Part shown: positions 8,551 through 17,790 of the stretch, piece by piece
How positions within the stretch are numbered: position 1 is the first letter of the stretch
Layout: the number at the start of each line of letters is the position of its first letter
Origin: Bdellovibrionales bacterium
GTDB lineage: Bacteria; Bdellovibrionota; Bdellovibrionia; Bdellovibrionales; JAGQZY01
Reading direction: 5' to 3'
NCBI GenBank assembly: GCA_019750295.1
Contig: JAIEOS010000028.1
Span: 43,910-107,909, forward strand
Length of the DNA stretch: 64,000 nucleotides
The notes under the pieces: generated by a model
Told to the model about the DNA's origin: nothing
Databases searched by the model: none
Seen by the model: only the letters and a program-made list of their open reading frames with translations
Made by a program: the position numbers and the translations under genes

Positions 8551-9402
8551 TTAATAATGGATCACTCGGAGTTTGTTGAGTGTTCCCAAAAGCTCTGACA
8601 TTTCGGCCAGCGGAAGACTGCTCGGTCCGTCGCAAAGAGCTTCGTCAGGACGAGGATGTGTTTCGATGAAGACTCCGTCGACTCCGATGGCCATCGCGGC
8701 TTTCGCCAATACTGGAATCATATTGGGACGACCACCGCTCGATGTTCCTGAAGATCCAGGAAGTTGTGTGGAGTGAGAGGCATCCATAATCACTGGGTAT
8801 CCTAAGTTGCGCATTTCTACGAGTGAAGTCATATCGTTGATTAAGCGGTTGTAGCCAAAAGTGGTTCCGCGCTCGCAGAGAAGAATTTTGTTGTTGCCGG
8901 CTTCGGCGATTTTCTCGGCCACGGTCTTCATATCCCAAGGCGCTAGGAATTGCCCTTTTTTCACATGAATGACTTTTCCAGTTTTTGCGGCCGCCACCAA
9001 GAGATCAGTTTGGCGACAGAGGAACGCCGGGATTTGAATGACATCCGCCACTTCGGCCACCATGGGCATCTGAATGGTTTCGTGAACATCGGTGAGCACA
9101 GGCACATTGAGCTTCGCTTTGACTTTGCGTAAGATATCTAAGCCCTCTTTTTGGCCATGGCCGCGAAAACTTCCGCGACTCGTGCGATTCGCTTTATCGA
9201 AGGAGCATTTGAGAATCCACTGAACTTTATGCTCGGTGGTGATTTTTTTAAGCTCCTGCGCCACTTCCATCACCAAGCCTTCGTCTTCCGCAAGGTCAGG
9301 ACCCGCAAAGAGGACCCAACTTTTGAGGTCGCCCCAAGTAAATTGAGTGCCGTTAAAATCAAAGGAAACTTTATTAGGTAGAGAAGTGTATTTGTAGGCC
9401 AT
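8551..9402 (-). CDS. kdsA: 3-deoxy-8-phosphooctulonate synthase (KDO-8-P synthase)
   Basis: Condenses phosphoenolpyruvate with arabinose 5-phosphate to give KDO-8-phosphate, the precursor of the inner core sugar of lipopolysaccharide, in the cytoplasm. The 283 residues carry the family motifs: KCSFDKANRTS (about 64-74), DVHE (about 100-103), ETHPRP near residue 247 and DGPSSLPL near 258. In the N-terminal FAGPD motif, the residue that is Cys in metal-dependent enzymes and Asn in metal-independent ones appears to be Asp, judged by eye. It converges on the FHA operon. Its promoter should lie in 9403-9527. Confidence 0.93.
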   Translation of the reverse strand: MAYKYTSLPNKVSFDFNGTQFTWGDLKSWVLFAGPDLAEDEGLVMEVAQELKKITTEHKVQWILKCSFDKANRTSRGSFRGHGQKEGLDILRKVKAKLNVPVLTDVHETIQMPMVAEVADVIQIPAFLCRQTDLLVAAAKTGKVIHVKKGQFLAPWDMKTVAEKIAEAGNNKILLCERGTTFGYNRLINDMTSLVEMRNLGYPVIMDASHSTQLPGSSGTSSGGRPNMIPVLAKAAMAIGVDGVFIETHPRPDEALCDGPSSLPLAEMSELLGTLNKLRVIHY

Positions 9403-9527
9403 TGACGGAAGGTAGCAGACTCCTCAATAGGCTGTCAAAGATCCTTCTCTGCGCTTAGGATGACACTTAAAGAGTTCCGTGGACCCGGTGAAAAACGGAA
9501 CCTCGAAATGTTACACATCGCTTCCGC

Positions 9528-9548
9528 AAAAGGTACCGGGTACCTTTT
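9528..9548 (-). terminator. Hairpin downstream of the sulfatase gene
   Basis: Perfect 8-bp arms (9528-9535 and 9541-9548, AAAAGGTA/TACCTTTT) enclose CCGGG. The hairpin sits 13 bp past the stop of the minus-strand sulfatase gene. The T-run is only four bases, so terminator strength is uncertain. Confidence 0.5.
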
Positions 9549-9561
9549 GTTCCTTTTGTTG

Positions 9562-11340
9562 TTAGAGGAATTCGCCGGTGAGGGAAATTTTATAGCCTTC
9601 GACCTTTTTGCGGAGGGGGGCTTTTTCCGGGAGATTCAGATAAAGTTCGGCGTAGGACGGGCCGTAATACTTAAGAGTATTTATATCCCAGTTGAGCTCG
9701 TTAATCAGATTCGCGTAGGCCAGCTTTTTGTTGATGAGAAACGTTCTGAATTTGCGCATGAAATTCTTTTCCATCGCCACCGCCTCCTCGGAGTCCTCCA
9801 TCGAATTTTCCCAATCGAGTAGACTTAAAAAAAGCTCGTCGGAGCAACGAGAATTTCCACGACCTTTGCGCTGAAAATTAAAATAGGTCTCGCAAGCGTT
9901 CGTTGTCGAATGACGGTTCTTATTTCCCATATTTTTGGAAGCGACATAATAAATGAGCGAGTCTTTATCACTTGTACGCATTAGATTTTGCCAGTTTTTT
10001 TTCCATACCATTTGATCATTGAGAATGGCCGTCGAAACTTCACTGCCGCGACCTTCGTTAATTTGGTCGCCCGACGCCGAGCCCTTGGAGTAGCGATTCC
10101 AGTGCACTTTTTGCAAAACGACGTAGAGATCAGGGATCTCGCGAGCGATGGTCTCTTTACTTTCGATCAATTCGGGCATTCGAAAATCGAGCCATTTAAA
10201 GTGCTGCGTTCCGATCTGTGTCGCACTCAGCGCGACGCTTTCGGTTCGATCCTCAATGGAATTATAAATTCGCAGTCTCTCGTAAGGGAAAATTAAATAT
10301 TCATAGGTGCGGAGACTTAATACCGAAGGCCGCGAGAACCACCATGCTCCCCAATCCGAACGGACTTCGATATATTTGCGAGACTCCGCCGGCGCCAACC
10401 AGTCCTTCACGGAGGATTCGGTTTTAATTTGGGTCGCGATGAGCTGGTTTAACACGTGACCAATGTCCTCGAGGCTCATCAACTGATCCACCAATTCGGT
10501 GGAAGCGATCGGATCGGTTTTAGGTGTTTTTATAAAGACGGGAACATGGACATTCTCTCGGAACAAGTTCTCGCGCCACAAGACGCCTCGGCGAACCTGA
10601 TCAGGGGCTCCGTTGAGGCCCAAGACAACCAGATAGGAGTTATCCCAGAGTTTTGCACTTTTAAGATCCTGAATAAAGGCGTGGAGGGACTCTCCCACCT
10701 CGAGCCGCTGAGCATTTAAAGTTTTTTCACGCTCACGACCCTCATCCGATTTGGTCGATAGAAATGGAAATTGCAAATCAGATACAAAAATGGTGATAAA
10801 TTGGGACTCTTCTTTGTTTTGCTTGAGAGTTTGAACCGCCGTTTTAAAAAGCTGCTGAGCCGGGCGATACAGCCCTCCATCGGATAAAAATTCGTCATTA
10901 AAAATCTCAAATCCCTGAGCTAGCCCTGATTTCGCTAAAATCGGCGGTCCACCGCTCAAAAAGAGCGTCTGATAGCCTTGCTGCAGTGCTTGCTCCGCCA
11001 CGGTTTGTATGTGAGGGGGTATAAACTGATTTCCGTTGTGGAAAACCCTGTGATCCTTGGAGGGTTTTCCTGATAAAAGGCTCGCCAAACTGCTTTGGGA
11101 CAAGGTTGAGGGCGTGTAAACGTGAGTAAATCGCAATGAATCTTGGCAAAGTGTGGAAAATCCGTCGTTGTCGTCGGAGTCTTCGAGACAGGAGGCCATT
11201 TCGAAGCTCAAAGATTCGACCGCCACCACGATGACATGGGGTTTTTTTTGTAAATCCTGCTGCCAAAACTGACAACTCGTCAGAAGAGTCCCGCTGAGAA
11301 GTAAAATAGTGTTTCTGAGGGGCGCGAATCGTTGCATCAT
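9562..11340 (-). CDS. Sulfatase-superfamily lipoprotein
   Basis: The chosen ATG at 11340 gives 592 residues beginning with a lipoprotein signal peptide ending in LLTSC; an upstream in-frame start would place 25 unrelated residues before it. Known features: PHVIVVAVESLSFEMASC resembles the N-terminal metal-binding strand of alkaline phosphatase/sulfatase enzymes (LtaS/EptA-like), although the usual D-x-x-R is replaced. TPSTLSQSSLASLLSGKPSKDH matches the nucleophile region, with Thr or Ser in place of the modified Cys. GLNGAPDQVRRG may match the second metal site. The C-terminal part (about 430-592) is unlike any family I know. It is probably a periplasmic or outer-membrane phosphotransferase or a relative, substrate unknown. 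It is divergent from exbB. Confidence 0.7.
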   Translation of the reverse strand: MMQRFAPLRNTILLLSGTLLTSCQFWQQDLQKKPHVIVVAVESLSFEMASCLEDSDDNDGFSTLCQDSLRFTHVYTPSTLSQSSLASLLSGKPSKDHRVFHNGNQFIPPHIQTVAEQALQQGYQTLFLSGGPPILAKSGLAQGFEIFNDEFLSDGGLYRPAQQLFKTAVQTLKQNKEESQFITIFVSDLQFPFLSTKSDEGREREKTLNAQRLEVGESLHAFIQDLKSAKLWDNSYLVVLGLNGAPDQVRRGVLWRENLFRENVHVPVFIKTPKTDPIASTELVDQLMSLEDIGHVLNQLIATQIKTESSVKDWLAPAESRKYIEVRSDWGAWWFSRPSVLSLRTYEYLIFPYERLRIYNSIEDRTESVALSATQIGTQHFKWLDFRMPELIESKETIAREIPDLYVVLQKVHWNRYSKGSASGDQINEGRGSEVSTAILNDQMVWKKNWQNLMRTSDKDSLIYYVASKNMGNKNRHSTTNACETYFNFQRKGRGNSRCSDELFLSLLDWENSMEDSEEAVAMEKNFMRKFRTFLINKKLAYANLINELNWDINTLKYYGPSYAELYLNLPEKAPLRKKVEGYKISLTGEFL

Positions 11341-11416
11341 GTTTCTTTTATTTGCATTATTTACCACAGCCTTTATAACATACCTTTGCTCTACAAATAC
11401 AAAGGAGTTAAACACC

Positions 11417-12043
11417 GTGTCTTTTCAAGGTTTATTCAATCTCGCACAAGGTTTCGCAGAAACAATCCTCTGGATCTTATTGTTCACCAGCGTCGTCAGC
11501 GTGGCTATGATCATCGAGCGATTCTTCTCTCTTTCTAAACTCACTCGCCAGAACCGCAAGTTCCGCGCTGAAGCGAAAGAGATCCTCATGACTCAAGATC
11601 TCAATAAGCTGGATGCTCTGGCTCAAGACGATTCGCTTCCGCAAAAAGCACTTCGTTACGGCTTAAAGCACACGAAAGCTCACGGCGATAAAGGTCTCGA
11701 CGAAATGTTCAATAGTTTCGTGATGATCGAAAAACCAAAAATCGATAAATACTTAAACTTTTTGGCCACCGTCGGTTCCAACGCACCTTTCGTAGGTCTT
11801 CTTGGAACGGTCATGGGGATCATGAAGGCGTTCAACGATCTCGCACAAAACTCGGCTGCGGGTAACGAAGTCGTTATGTTAGGTATTGCGCACGCTCTTG
11901 TCGCTACGGCGATCGGTCTTTTCGTGGCTATTCCTGCGGTTATCGCCTTCAACTACTATCAGAAGATGGTTCGTGAAACTGTACAAACGATTGAAATTGC
12001 AAAAGAACTTTGTCTTTCCTACGCGAAAGTGAAGAAAGGATAA
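11417..12043 (+). CDS. exbB: ExbB/TolQ/MotA-family proton channel subunit
   Basis: The GTG at 11417 is preferred because AAAGGAG (11401-11407) lies 9 nt upstream and the protein then has the family length (208 residues). The longer open frame starting at 11309 would add an unrelated hydrophobic stretch that overlaps the sulfatase gene. Three membrane segments are visible: about 10-32, about 118-140 (VGSNAPFVGLLGTVMGIM, the family's signature) and about 160-182 (LVATAIGLFVAIPAVIAF). The partner ExbD follows after 4 nt. Such pairs use the proton gradient to drive TonB, TolA or gliding-type motors. No tonB or tolA is adjacent, so the driven process is open. Confidence 0.9.
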   Translation: MSFQGLFNLAQGFAETILWILLFTSVVSVAMIIERFFSLSKLTRQNRKFRAEAKEILMTQDLNKLDALAQDDSLPQKALRYGLKHTKAHGDKGLDEMFNSFVMIEKPKIDKYLNFLATVGSNAPFVGLLGTVMGIMKAFNDLAQNSAAGNEVVMLGIAHALVATAIGLFVAIPAVIAFNYYQKMVRETVQTIEIAKELCLSYAKVKKG

Positions 12044-12047
12044 TTTT

Positions 12048-12458
12048 ATGGGCGCATCTCTCGGAGGTAATAACGACGAACCCATGGCAGATATTAATAT
12101 CGTGCCGTTCGTCGATATCATTCTCGTGGTTCTGATCATCTTCATGGTGACAGCACCGCTAGTTATGAAGCCGGCCATTGACATCAACTTGCCACAGGCA
12201 AGTTCGGGTGAGGTCAAAGAACAAGAAAAAAATATGGAAGTGATGATCGCCGCCAATGGTGACATCTATCTTAACGGTAAGCCATCTTCGATGGACGAAC
12301 TTAAGAACGAAGCTGGCAATGTTTCGATGAAGAAAGTGGACTCTGGAGCGATTCTTAACGCGGATAAAGCGGTCACTCTCGAGCGTCTGACAGAAGTGAT
12401 CGACACGATCAAACTTGCTGGAATCAAGAAACTCGCCTTCCAAATTCAAAAGAAGTAA
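12048..12458 (+). CDS. exbD: ExbD/TolR-family motor subunit
   Basis: This 136-residue protein has one N-terminal membrane segment (about 20-43). The conserved Asp is just inside it (PFVDIILVVLIIFMV), which is the proton-carrying residue of the family, and the N-terminal motif ADINIVPFVD is typical. The periplasmic domain ends with the pattern LTEVIDTIKLAGIKKLAFQ, as in ExbD. It forms a two-gene operon with exbB. A hairpin lies 20 bp after the stop. Confidence 0.92.
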   Translation: MGASLGGNNDEPMADINIVPFVDIILVVLIIFMVTAPLVMKPAIDINLPQASSGEVKEQEKNMEVMIAANGDIYLNGKPSSMDELKNEAGNVSMKKVDSGAILNADKAVTLERLTEVIDTIKLAGIKKLAFQIQKK

Positions 12459-12479
12459 TTCAAAATATGAGGCCGTCAT

Positions 12480-12500
12480 CCTGTAGCGCAAAGCTACAGG
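12480..12500 (+). terminator. Hairpin after exbD
   Basis: An 8-bp perfect stem (12480-12487 with 12493-12500, CCTGTAGC/GCTACAGG) has a 5-nt GCAAA loop. No T-run follows, so it may stabilise the mRNA end or act as a weak terminator. Confidence 0.35.
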
Positions 12501-12616
12501 ACTCGACCCGACCCTGTGGAAATTTGGTCTCTCTTTGATCCTATAAACAATCCATTCGCCAATACCCTGGAACCAGCATTGCTATGTATTAAGGCAAGAC
12601 TCACTGGGAGGGAATT

Positions 12617-12781
12617 ATGCTTTCTGTACAAAAAGTCATTGGCTCTTACAAAAGTGCAATGAACAACAACACGCCTTCTCGCCGACCCACTAAGACGGAA
12701 GACACCTCTGCAAATAACTACAAAGACTCTTTTGAGAGTTTGCTTCGGGAAAAAATGCGAAAAAAGATGAAGACGGCTTAG
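12617..12781 (+). CDS. Small basic protein, 54 residues
   Basis: An ATG at 12617 is preceded at ideal spacing by GGGAGG (12606-12611), one of the strongest ribosome sites in the window. The frame runs to a TAG at 12779-12781. The product is hydrophilic, starts MLSVQKVIGSYKSAMNNN, and ends in a basic run (LLREKMRKKMKTA). There is no signal peptide, membrane segment or recognised family. Its stop overlaps by 4 nt the stop of the convergent lipoprotein gene, which supports a real gene boundary. Confidence 0.55.
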   Translation: MLSVQKVIGSYKSAMNNNTPSRRPTKTEDTSANNYKDSFESLLREKMRKKMKTA

Positions 12782-13320
12782 TCTTCGTCTTTAAGAAAGT
12801 GGGGATTATCTTCCGGAAATGCCTCACTGGTAAATGCGAGATCCTTCGCCTCAAAGTAGACGCTGATGAAACTCACATAGGCATCTTGTTCGGTCTTAAA
12901 CTGCTGCTTATTATTGGAGTCTCTTTTTTCCATTTCACAAAACAAACTAAAAGTATGCTTCTTATCCGGTCCATAGAAGTGAGACGCGACTCCTTTAAAC
13001 TTACCCGTGACACGATCATAGATCGGCAAATGGTTACGATACTTGTAGATACGACCGACAGGATAATGAATTTCCGTGTCATCCGTGACAATCAGCGCCT
13101 GAGAGGTCAGTTCGCAAGATACATTTTTATATTTAAATGGAATATCGCGAGAGCCTTTCTCAAACACCACTCCTTTTTCTTTAGCGACGATCAAAGTAGA
13201 GCCGTCTCTAAACACCGGAGCGGAGATCTTAGGACCCTTATGGGGAATTTCCTCGTCCTTAGGTGCACTCGAGCAACTGACAACGACGAAAGACAAAGCG
13301 AGAACACTTAAAATTTTCAT
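12778..13320 (-). CDS. Unrecognised lipoprotein at the end of an RND operon
   Basis: A 180-residue protein with a lipoprotein signal peptide (MKILSVLALSFVVVSC; lipobox VVSC at 13-16). The rest is soluble and strand-rich with two further Cys (about 69 and 128). No family recognised. The start lies 9 nt after the stop of the upstream RND pump gene on the same strand, so it is probably the third gene of that operon. Its role may be as a periplasmic or outer-membrane accessory of the pump, but this is inference from position only. Confidence 0.75.
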   Translation of the reverse strand: MKILSVLALSFVVVSCSSAPKDEEIPHKGPKISAPVFRDGSTLIVAKEKGVVFEKGSRDIPFKYKNVSCELTSQALIVTDDTEIHYPVGRIYKYRNHLPIYDRVTGKFKGVASHFYGPDKKHTFSLFCEMEKRDSNNKQQFKTEQDAYVSFISVYFEAKDLAFTSEAFPEDNPHFLKDED

Positions 13321-13329
13321 ACATCTCCC

Positions 13330-16300
13330 CTAGGTTTCTTCGGCAAACTCTTCACGCCGACTAAATCTTGCCAATAAACTGTAGACCACCGGTACAACAT
13401 ACAATGTGAGCAGAGTCGAAACAAAAACGCCTCCGATAACGGCCACTGCCATTGGACGACGGGATTCGGCGCCGGCGCCTAAACTCAGGGCTGCCGGAAG
13501 AGCACCGGCAATCGTAGCAATCGAAGTCATAAGAATGGGTCGGAGACGACTAGGACACGCTTCAATCAAGGCATCAAAAACCGGAAGCTTGTCTTCATCG
13601 CGACGCTGGTTTGTAAAGTCCACAAGCAAGATGGAGTTCTTCTTCACGATCCCCATTAATAAAATCAAACCGATAATACTGAAAAGATTTAGAGATTGAT
13701 CCGTGATGAGCAAGGCCACAAACGCTCCGGAAAAACTAAAGGGGAGCGCCACAAAGACCGTCACCGGATCAATAAAACTATTAAACTGCGAGGCTAAGAT
13801 CATATAAGCCACCACAAAACCAAGGACCATAGCGAACATTAGACTCATAAAACTCTGCATCATCTCTTCGGCGGATCCACTCAATTGAAACTTGTAACCT
13901 TCTGGAAGTAAATTTCGCGCAACTTTTTCGGCCTGATCGAGAGCCTGTTGCTGACTTAAGCCGGTGCCGGGATTTCCGTAAATGCTAATCGCTCTCTCAC
14001 GATTTTTGCGCGAAATCGTCGAGGCCACTGGTTCCTCCTTCGTCGATACGACCTGCGAAAGCGGAACCAATTCTCCTCGGTTGTTGCGGACGAAAAGTTC
14101 CTTCACTCGCTCTCCCGGGTTACGATCTTCTTCGTCCAGTTTCACTCGAATATCGTAACGGTGCCCGCCCTTTTCGTAGGTGCCGGCAATGGCTCCACCG
14201 ATAGCCGCATTGATCACGGCGCCTAATTTTAGAACTTCCACTCCCCGGTCGGCCGCTTTTTGTCGATCGGGATAGATTCGCAATTCTGGAGCTCCCGCTA
14301 AAAGATCCGAGTCTGCATCGTTGAGGATTTTCTTTTCTTTAAGTTCGGCCACGATTTTTTCGGAGATTTTTGAAAGCTCCGACCAATCCGGTCCCTGAAT
14401 CGTAAACTCGATGGGGAATCCACTGCCTCCACCGCCGCCAAAGCCCTGAGTGGATGGATCCTGCACTTGTGGCTTTGCTTCGGGAATGGATTTATTGAGC
14501 GCTTCGCGAGTGACTTCAATCAATTCTTGCTGAGTCAGCTCTTTCCCTTTTACAGAGTCTATCCCGCGCTGTCCGCGAGGTTTTAAATCAATAAAAATAA
14601 TGGCCGAGTTCGTTTCACCCCCCGTAAATCCACCGGCAGCAATAAATGTGGAGAGGACCTCAGTGCGAGTGGCAAGAAATTCCTCGACCTTCATGACTTT
14701 CTCTTTCGTCAGAGAAATTCCGGAGCCAGGAGGATTTTTAAGTTGGATCATCATGAAGCCTTGATCTTGAGGCGGCTGAAATTCTCCCCGCAACAGGGCG
14801 ACCGAGGCGAAACTCAAAATAAAGAACACCAGCGAGACAGCGAGTACAGTCCATCGATGATTTAAAGTCCACTTTAGACTTTTTTGATAGTTGACCCGCA
14901 ATTTTTCATAGGACGTTTCGAAAAACTTTCCAAAGCGAGAAGTTCTTTCGTGCGATCCGGAAAACTGCGCGGCCCGCATCGGAGTGAGCGTGAGGGCCTC
15001 GAGCAGAGAAATCATCACTGCCGCGCTCATCGTCACACCAAATTGGTACAAGAACGCACCGATGATCCCTTCCATAAAAGCGATCGGCAAAAAAATGGCG
15101 ACGAGGGAAATCGAGGCCGCCACCGCCGCGAAAGTAATTTCCCGTGCTCCCACCAATGCGGCTTGCTTGCGACTCTTCCCCATTTCGAAGTGGCGCGTGA
15201 TGTTCTCTAAAACCATGATTGCGTCATCAATGACGATCCCAATCGCCAAGCTCAGTCCGAGAAGGGTAAAAATATTCAGCGTGAATCCCGAAAAATAGAG
15301 AATGATAAAGCTACCCAAAACCGACGTGGGAATGGCTAAAAGCACGTTGAGTGTCGAGGACCAAGATCCAATAAAAATCCAACACACTAAAGAAGTTAAT
15401 AGCGCCGCAAGAATCAAGGTAAGAATCAACTCGTGAACGGCCTCTTCCACAAATTTAGTTCCATCAAAGTTCACCAATGCGGTCGTTCCCTCGGGCATCG
15501 TTTTTTGAATTTTGTCGACTCGAGCTCTCACCGCTTGGGCCACCGACACCGCGTTGGAACCGCGCTGCTTCACCACTCCTAAACCGACGGCGGCTTTTCC
15601 ATTGACGCGAGCAAACTGAGTGATATCCACAGTTCCTTCTTCGACCCGAGCAATTTTGCCGAGAGGAATGGGATTGTAGTTGGGCATGCCCCCACGCGTA
15701 TTCATAAGGATCTTTTTAAAGTCGTCCACAGACTTTTCCTCACCCATGGTGCGAAGACTGTATTCTTTTTTATCAAACTCGGCCCGACCTGACGGCCGCT
15801 CACGATGTTCGTTTTGAATGGTCGCCACCACATCCGAGACCGAAAACGCATATTGCTGAAGGGTTTTATTATCCACCCAAATCCGTAAATTCGGCTCGAG
15901 ATAGCCTGGCATCCATAAACTTCCCACTCCCGGCACCGTGGTTAACTGATCGCGAATTTCGTTTTTGACGAACAGCATGAGTTCTTGGGGGGACATCTTG
16001 TCGCTGGAGACCGACAACCACATGATCGGAAAATCTTCCGGATTGATTTTCATCAACGAAATCGGCTCCACTCCGTTCGGAAGCGCCTCTTGCACCTGGG
16101 CGATCTTGGCCTGAACATCCTGAAAGGCAAGGTCCACATCCCGATCTAAGGAAAACTCGATGGTGACCTCGGCCACACCCACACGAACTTTCGAGGTGAC
16201 GTTTTTAACACCTTGAATACTAATCACTGCGTCTTCGAGGGGATCGATGACATCAGCTTCCATTACCTCTGGAGCCGCACCCTCATAGCGTACGCCCAGC

Positions 16301-16437
16301 GAGATAAATGGAAAATCCACATCAGGCATTTCGCTCACACCCATGCGATTGAAACTGATCGCACCGAAAACGATGAGACCAAACATGAGCATCCACGCAA
16401 ATACAGGCTTTTTGATCGATAAATCCGAAAGCGTCAT
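13330..16437 (-). CDS. RND-family efflux pump, HAE1/AcrB-like
   Basis: 1035 residues, the usual length for inner-membrane RND transporters. The N-terminal segment (KKPVFAWMLMFGLIVFGAISF) is typical. The proton-relay Asp pair lies in the fourth membrane segment (GIVIDDAIMVLENITRHFE, near residue 402). The C-terminal half repeats the plan (GLILLMGIVKKNSILLVDF, about 925). It pumps amphiphilic compounds out of the periplasm using the proton gradient. The gene overlaps the upstream TolC-like gene by 4 nt (ATGA). Unusually, no membrane-fusion (AcrA/HlyD) gene is in the operon. A second, related operon lies at 44.2-49.3 kb. Confidence 0.93.
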   Translation of the reverse strand: MTLSDLSIKKPVFAWMLMFGLIVFGAISFNRMGVSEMPDVDFPFISLGVRYEGAAPEVMEADVIDPLEDAVISIQGVKNVTSKVRVGVAEVTIEFSLDRDVDLAFQDVQAKIAQVQEALPNGVEPISLMKINPEDFPIMWLSVSSDKMSPQELMLFVKNEIRDQLTTVPGVGSLWMPGYLEPNLRIWVDNKTLQQYAFSVSDVVATIQNEHRERPSGRAEFDKKEYSLRTMGEEKSVDDFKKILMNTRGGMPNYNPIPLGKIARVEEGTVDITQFARVNGKAAVGLGVVKQRGSNAVSVAQAVRARVDKIQKTMPEGTTALVNFDGTKFVEEAVHELILTLILAALLTSLVCWIFIGSWSSTLNVLLAIPTSVLGSFIILYFSGFTLNIFTLLGLSLAIGIVIDDAIMVLENITRHFEMGKSRKQAALVGAREITFAAVAASISLVAIFLPIAFMEGIIGAFLYQFGVTMSAAVMISLLEALTLTPMRAAQFSGSHERTSRFGKFFETSYEKLRVNYQKSLKWTLNHRWTVLAVSLVFFILSFASVALLRGEFQPPQDQGFMMIQLKNPPGSGISLTKEKVMKVEEFLATRTEVLSTFIAAGGFTGGETNSAIIFIDLKPRGQRGIDSVKGKELTQQELIEVTREALNKSIPEAKPQVQDPSTQGFGGGGGSGFPIEFTIQGPDWSELSKISEKIVAELKEKKILNDADSDLLAGAPELRIYPDRQKAADRGVEVLKLGAVINAAIGGAIAGTYEKGGHRYDIRVKLDEEDRNPGERVKELFVRNNRGELVPLSQVVSTKEEPVASTISRKNRERAISIYGNPGTGLSQQQALDQAEKVARNLLPEGYKFQLSGSAEEMMQSFMSLMFAMVLGFVVAYMILASQFNSFIDPVTVFVALPFSFSGAFVALLITDQSLNLFSIIGLILLMGIVKKNSILLVDFTNQRRDEDKLPVFDALIEACPSRLRPILMTSIATIAGALPAALSLGAGAESRRPMAVAVIGGVFVSTLLTLYVVPVVYSLLARFSRREEFAEET

Positions 16438-17717
16438 TCTTTCACCTCAGTTGGCACAATGTAAGACGCCGCTTCGAGATTGATCAGATCAATCTGAGCA
16501 GCGTATCGAGCCTGATCGTAAGTTCGGCGGGCATTTAAATACTCGGTCATTGCCACTTGAGAGGTGATCGAATTGACCAAACGATTGCGAAACTCTCTCT
16601 GAAACGTCTTGTAGTTTTTTTCGGCCAAGGCCATGGTCTTCTCGAGCGCCGCCACTTGATTCATACGAACTTTTAAACTTTCATGAAGTGATCGAATCTG
16701 CTGAATGGCAAGACGTCGAAGTCGGGCCAGCTCTAAATCTTCCACGCGTTACTTTGAGGCGGCTTCGCGAACTTTGGCTTGCCGAGCGCCCCCTTCAAAC
16801 AGCGGGAGCCTTAAGCGAAACTCCTCATCCCAACGAATGTCCTCAAGGAAAGCCACTGGTCGCTTCAAGTGGTAATTCCCAACTGCATCAACTGTGGGCC
16901 AGTACCCAGAGCGAGCGATACGAATTTCTTCTTCCGCCATTTTTACTTTTTGAATGGCGCTTAAAATATCAGGTCGCTCTTCCACGCGAGCGGTGTAATC
17001 CTCTATTCCTCTCACGATTAAAGTTTTTTTATCTTCTCTCTTGGTTTCGTCTTCGAGAACCGTGTCGTTGGCAAGTCCTGTCAAAAACGAGAATAGCTCT
17101 CGCGCTGAAGCCAACTGTCCACTGACAAGCTGGACGGTCGCTTCTAGGGATGCGCGAGTCGATTGGGCGGCCAGAAGTTCCGTCACGTTAGACTCTCCCC
17201 GACGAGCTCGAATTTGGAAATCATTCACACGCTGATTAAAAAGCTCGAGTTGTTCCTTCAAATTTCGAATGTCCTGCTCGAGATAAAGAATGTTGTAATA
17301 GTTCGAGGCGATGTCTTGATACAAAATCACCCGAGTGTTTTCTTTATTAAATTCCTGAGACTCTAAATTTCGACGCCGCTGGCGATAGGCCGCGAACTCA
17401 CCTAAACCCCGAAATATCGGCTGCTCGAGAGTTAAACGAGCCGAGTCTTGCGACGCCGGAGAAAATGATCGTGCAAAAGGATCTGTAGGTTGATCCTGTC
17501 GAAAGTGCGAAGCGTTTGCAGAAATGTTCGGAAGAATCGCTCCGCGAGCTTGGTCGATCTGTTCTTCGGCCTGACTCACTCCCTCCTGACGTTGAGCTAA
17601 GAGTTCACTCTTTTGAAGAGTCGCCCGTAATGCTTCTTTGAAGTTAATAGCAGACGCAGGCGATCCTAAAAGGAGGCCCCCCAGAAGGAGAGAAGAATTA
17701 AAAATTTTCGATTTCAT
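16434..17717 (-). pseudogene. TolC-like outer-membrane efflux protein, interrupted by an in-frame TAA
   Basis: The reading frame from 17717 encodes 322 residues with a signal peptide (SLLLGGLLLGSPASA) and outer-membrane efflux protein helices. It then hits a TAA at 16749-16751 inside the helical barrel (REAASK-stop-RVEDLELAR). The same frame continues without another stop to 16434 and gives the expected end of the family (ARRTYDQARYAAQIDLINLEAA). Restored, the protein would be about 427 residues, normal for TolC relatives. One C-to-T change in a CAA Gln codon explains it. The first gene of the RND operon would therefore be non-functional, unless the stop is read through or is a sequencing error. 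A downstream GTG (16745) could restart a fragment. Confidence 0.85.
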
Positions 17718-17728
17718 AGCACCTGTAA

Positions 17729-17734
17729 ATTATA
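17729..17734 (-). promoter_or_regulatory. Possible -10 box upstream of the RND operon
   Basis: On the minus strand this reads TATAAT, 11 bp before the start codon of the TolC-like gene. No convincing -35 is visible because the upstream position is taken by the hairpin at 17737-17760. Confidence 0.35.
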
Positions 17735-17736
17735 CG

Positions 17737-17760
17737 AAGCCCTGATTGATACCAGGGCTT
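17737..17760 (-). terminator. Terminator-like hairpin after the Cys-repeat gene
   Basis: 8-bp perfect arms (AAGCCCTG/CAGGGCTT) around an 8-nt loop, 30 bp past the stop of the minus-strand gene at 17791. It is followed on that strand by a short T/A-rich stretch. Confidence 0.55.
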
Positions 17761-17790
17761 ATGCTATGCAGAATAAAAAGAGATGGGAGA

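Noticed and set aside
11309..11416. Longer N-terminus for the ExbB gene
   Set aside because: The added residues overlap the sulfatase gene and do not fit the family; AAAGGAG before the GTG at 11417 decides the start.
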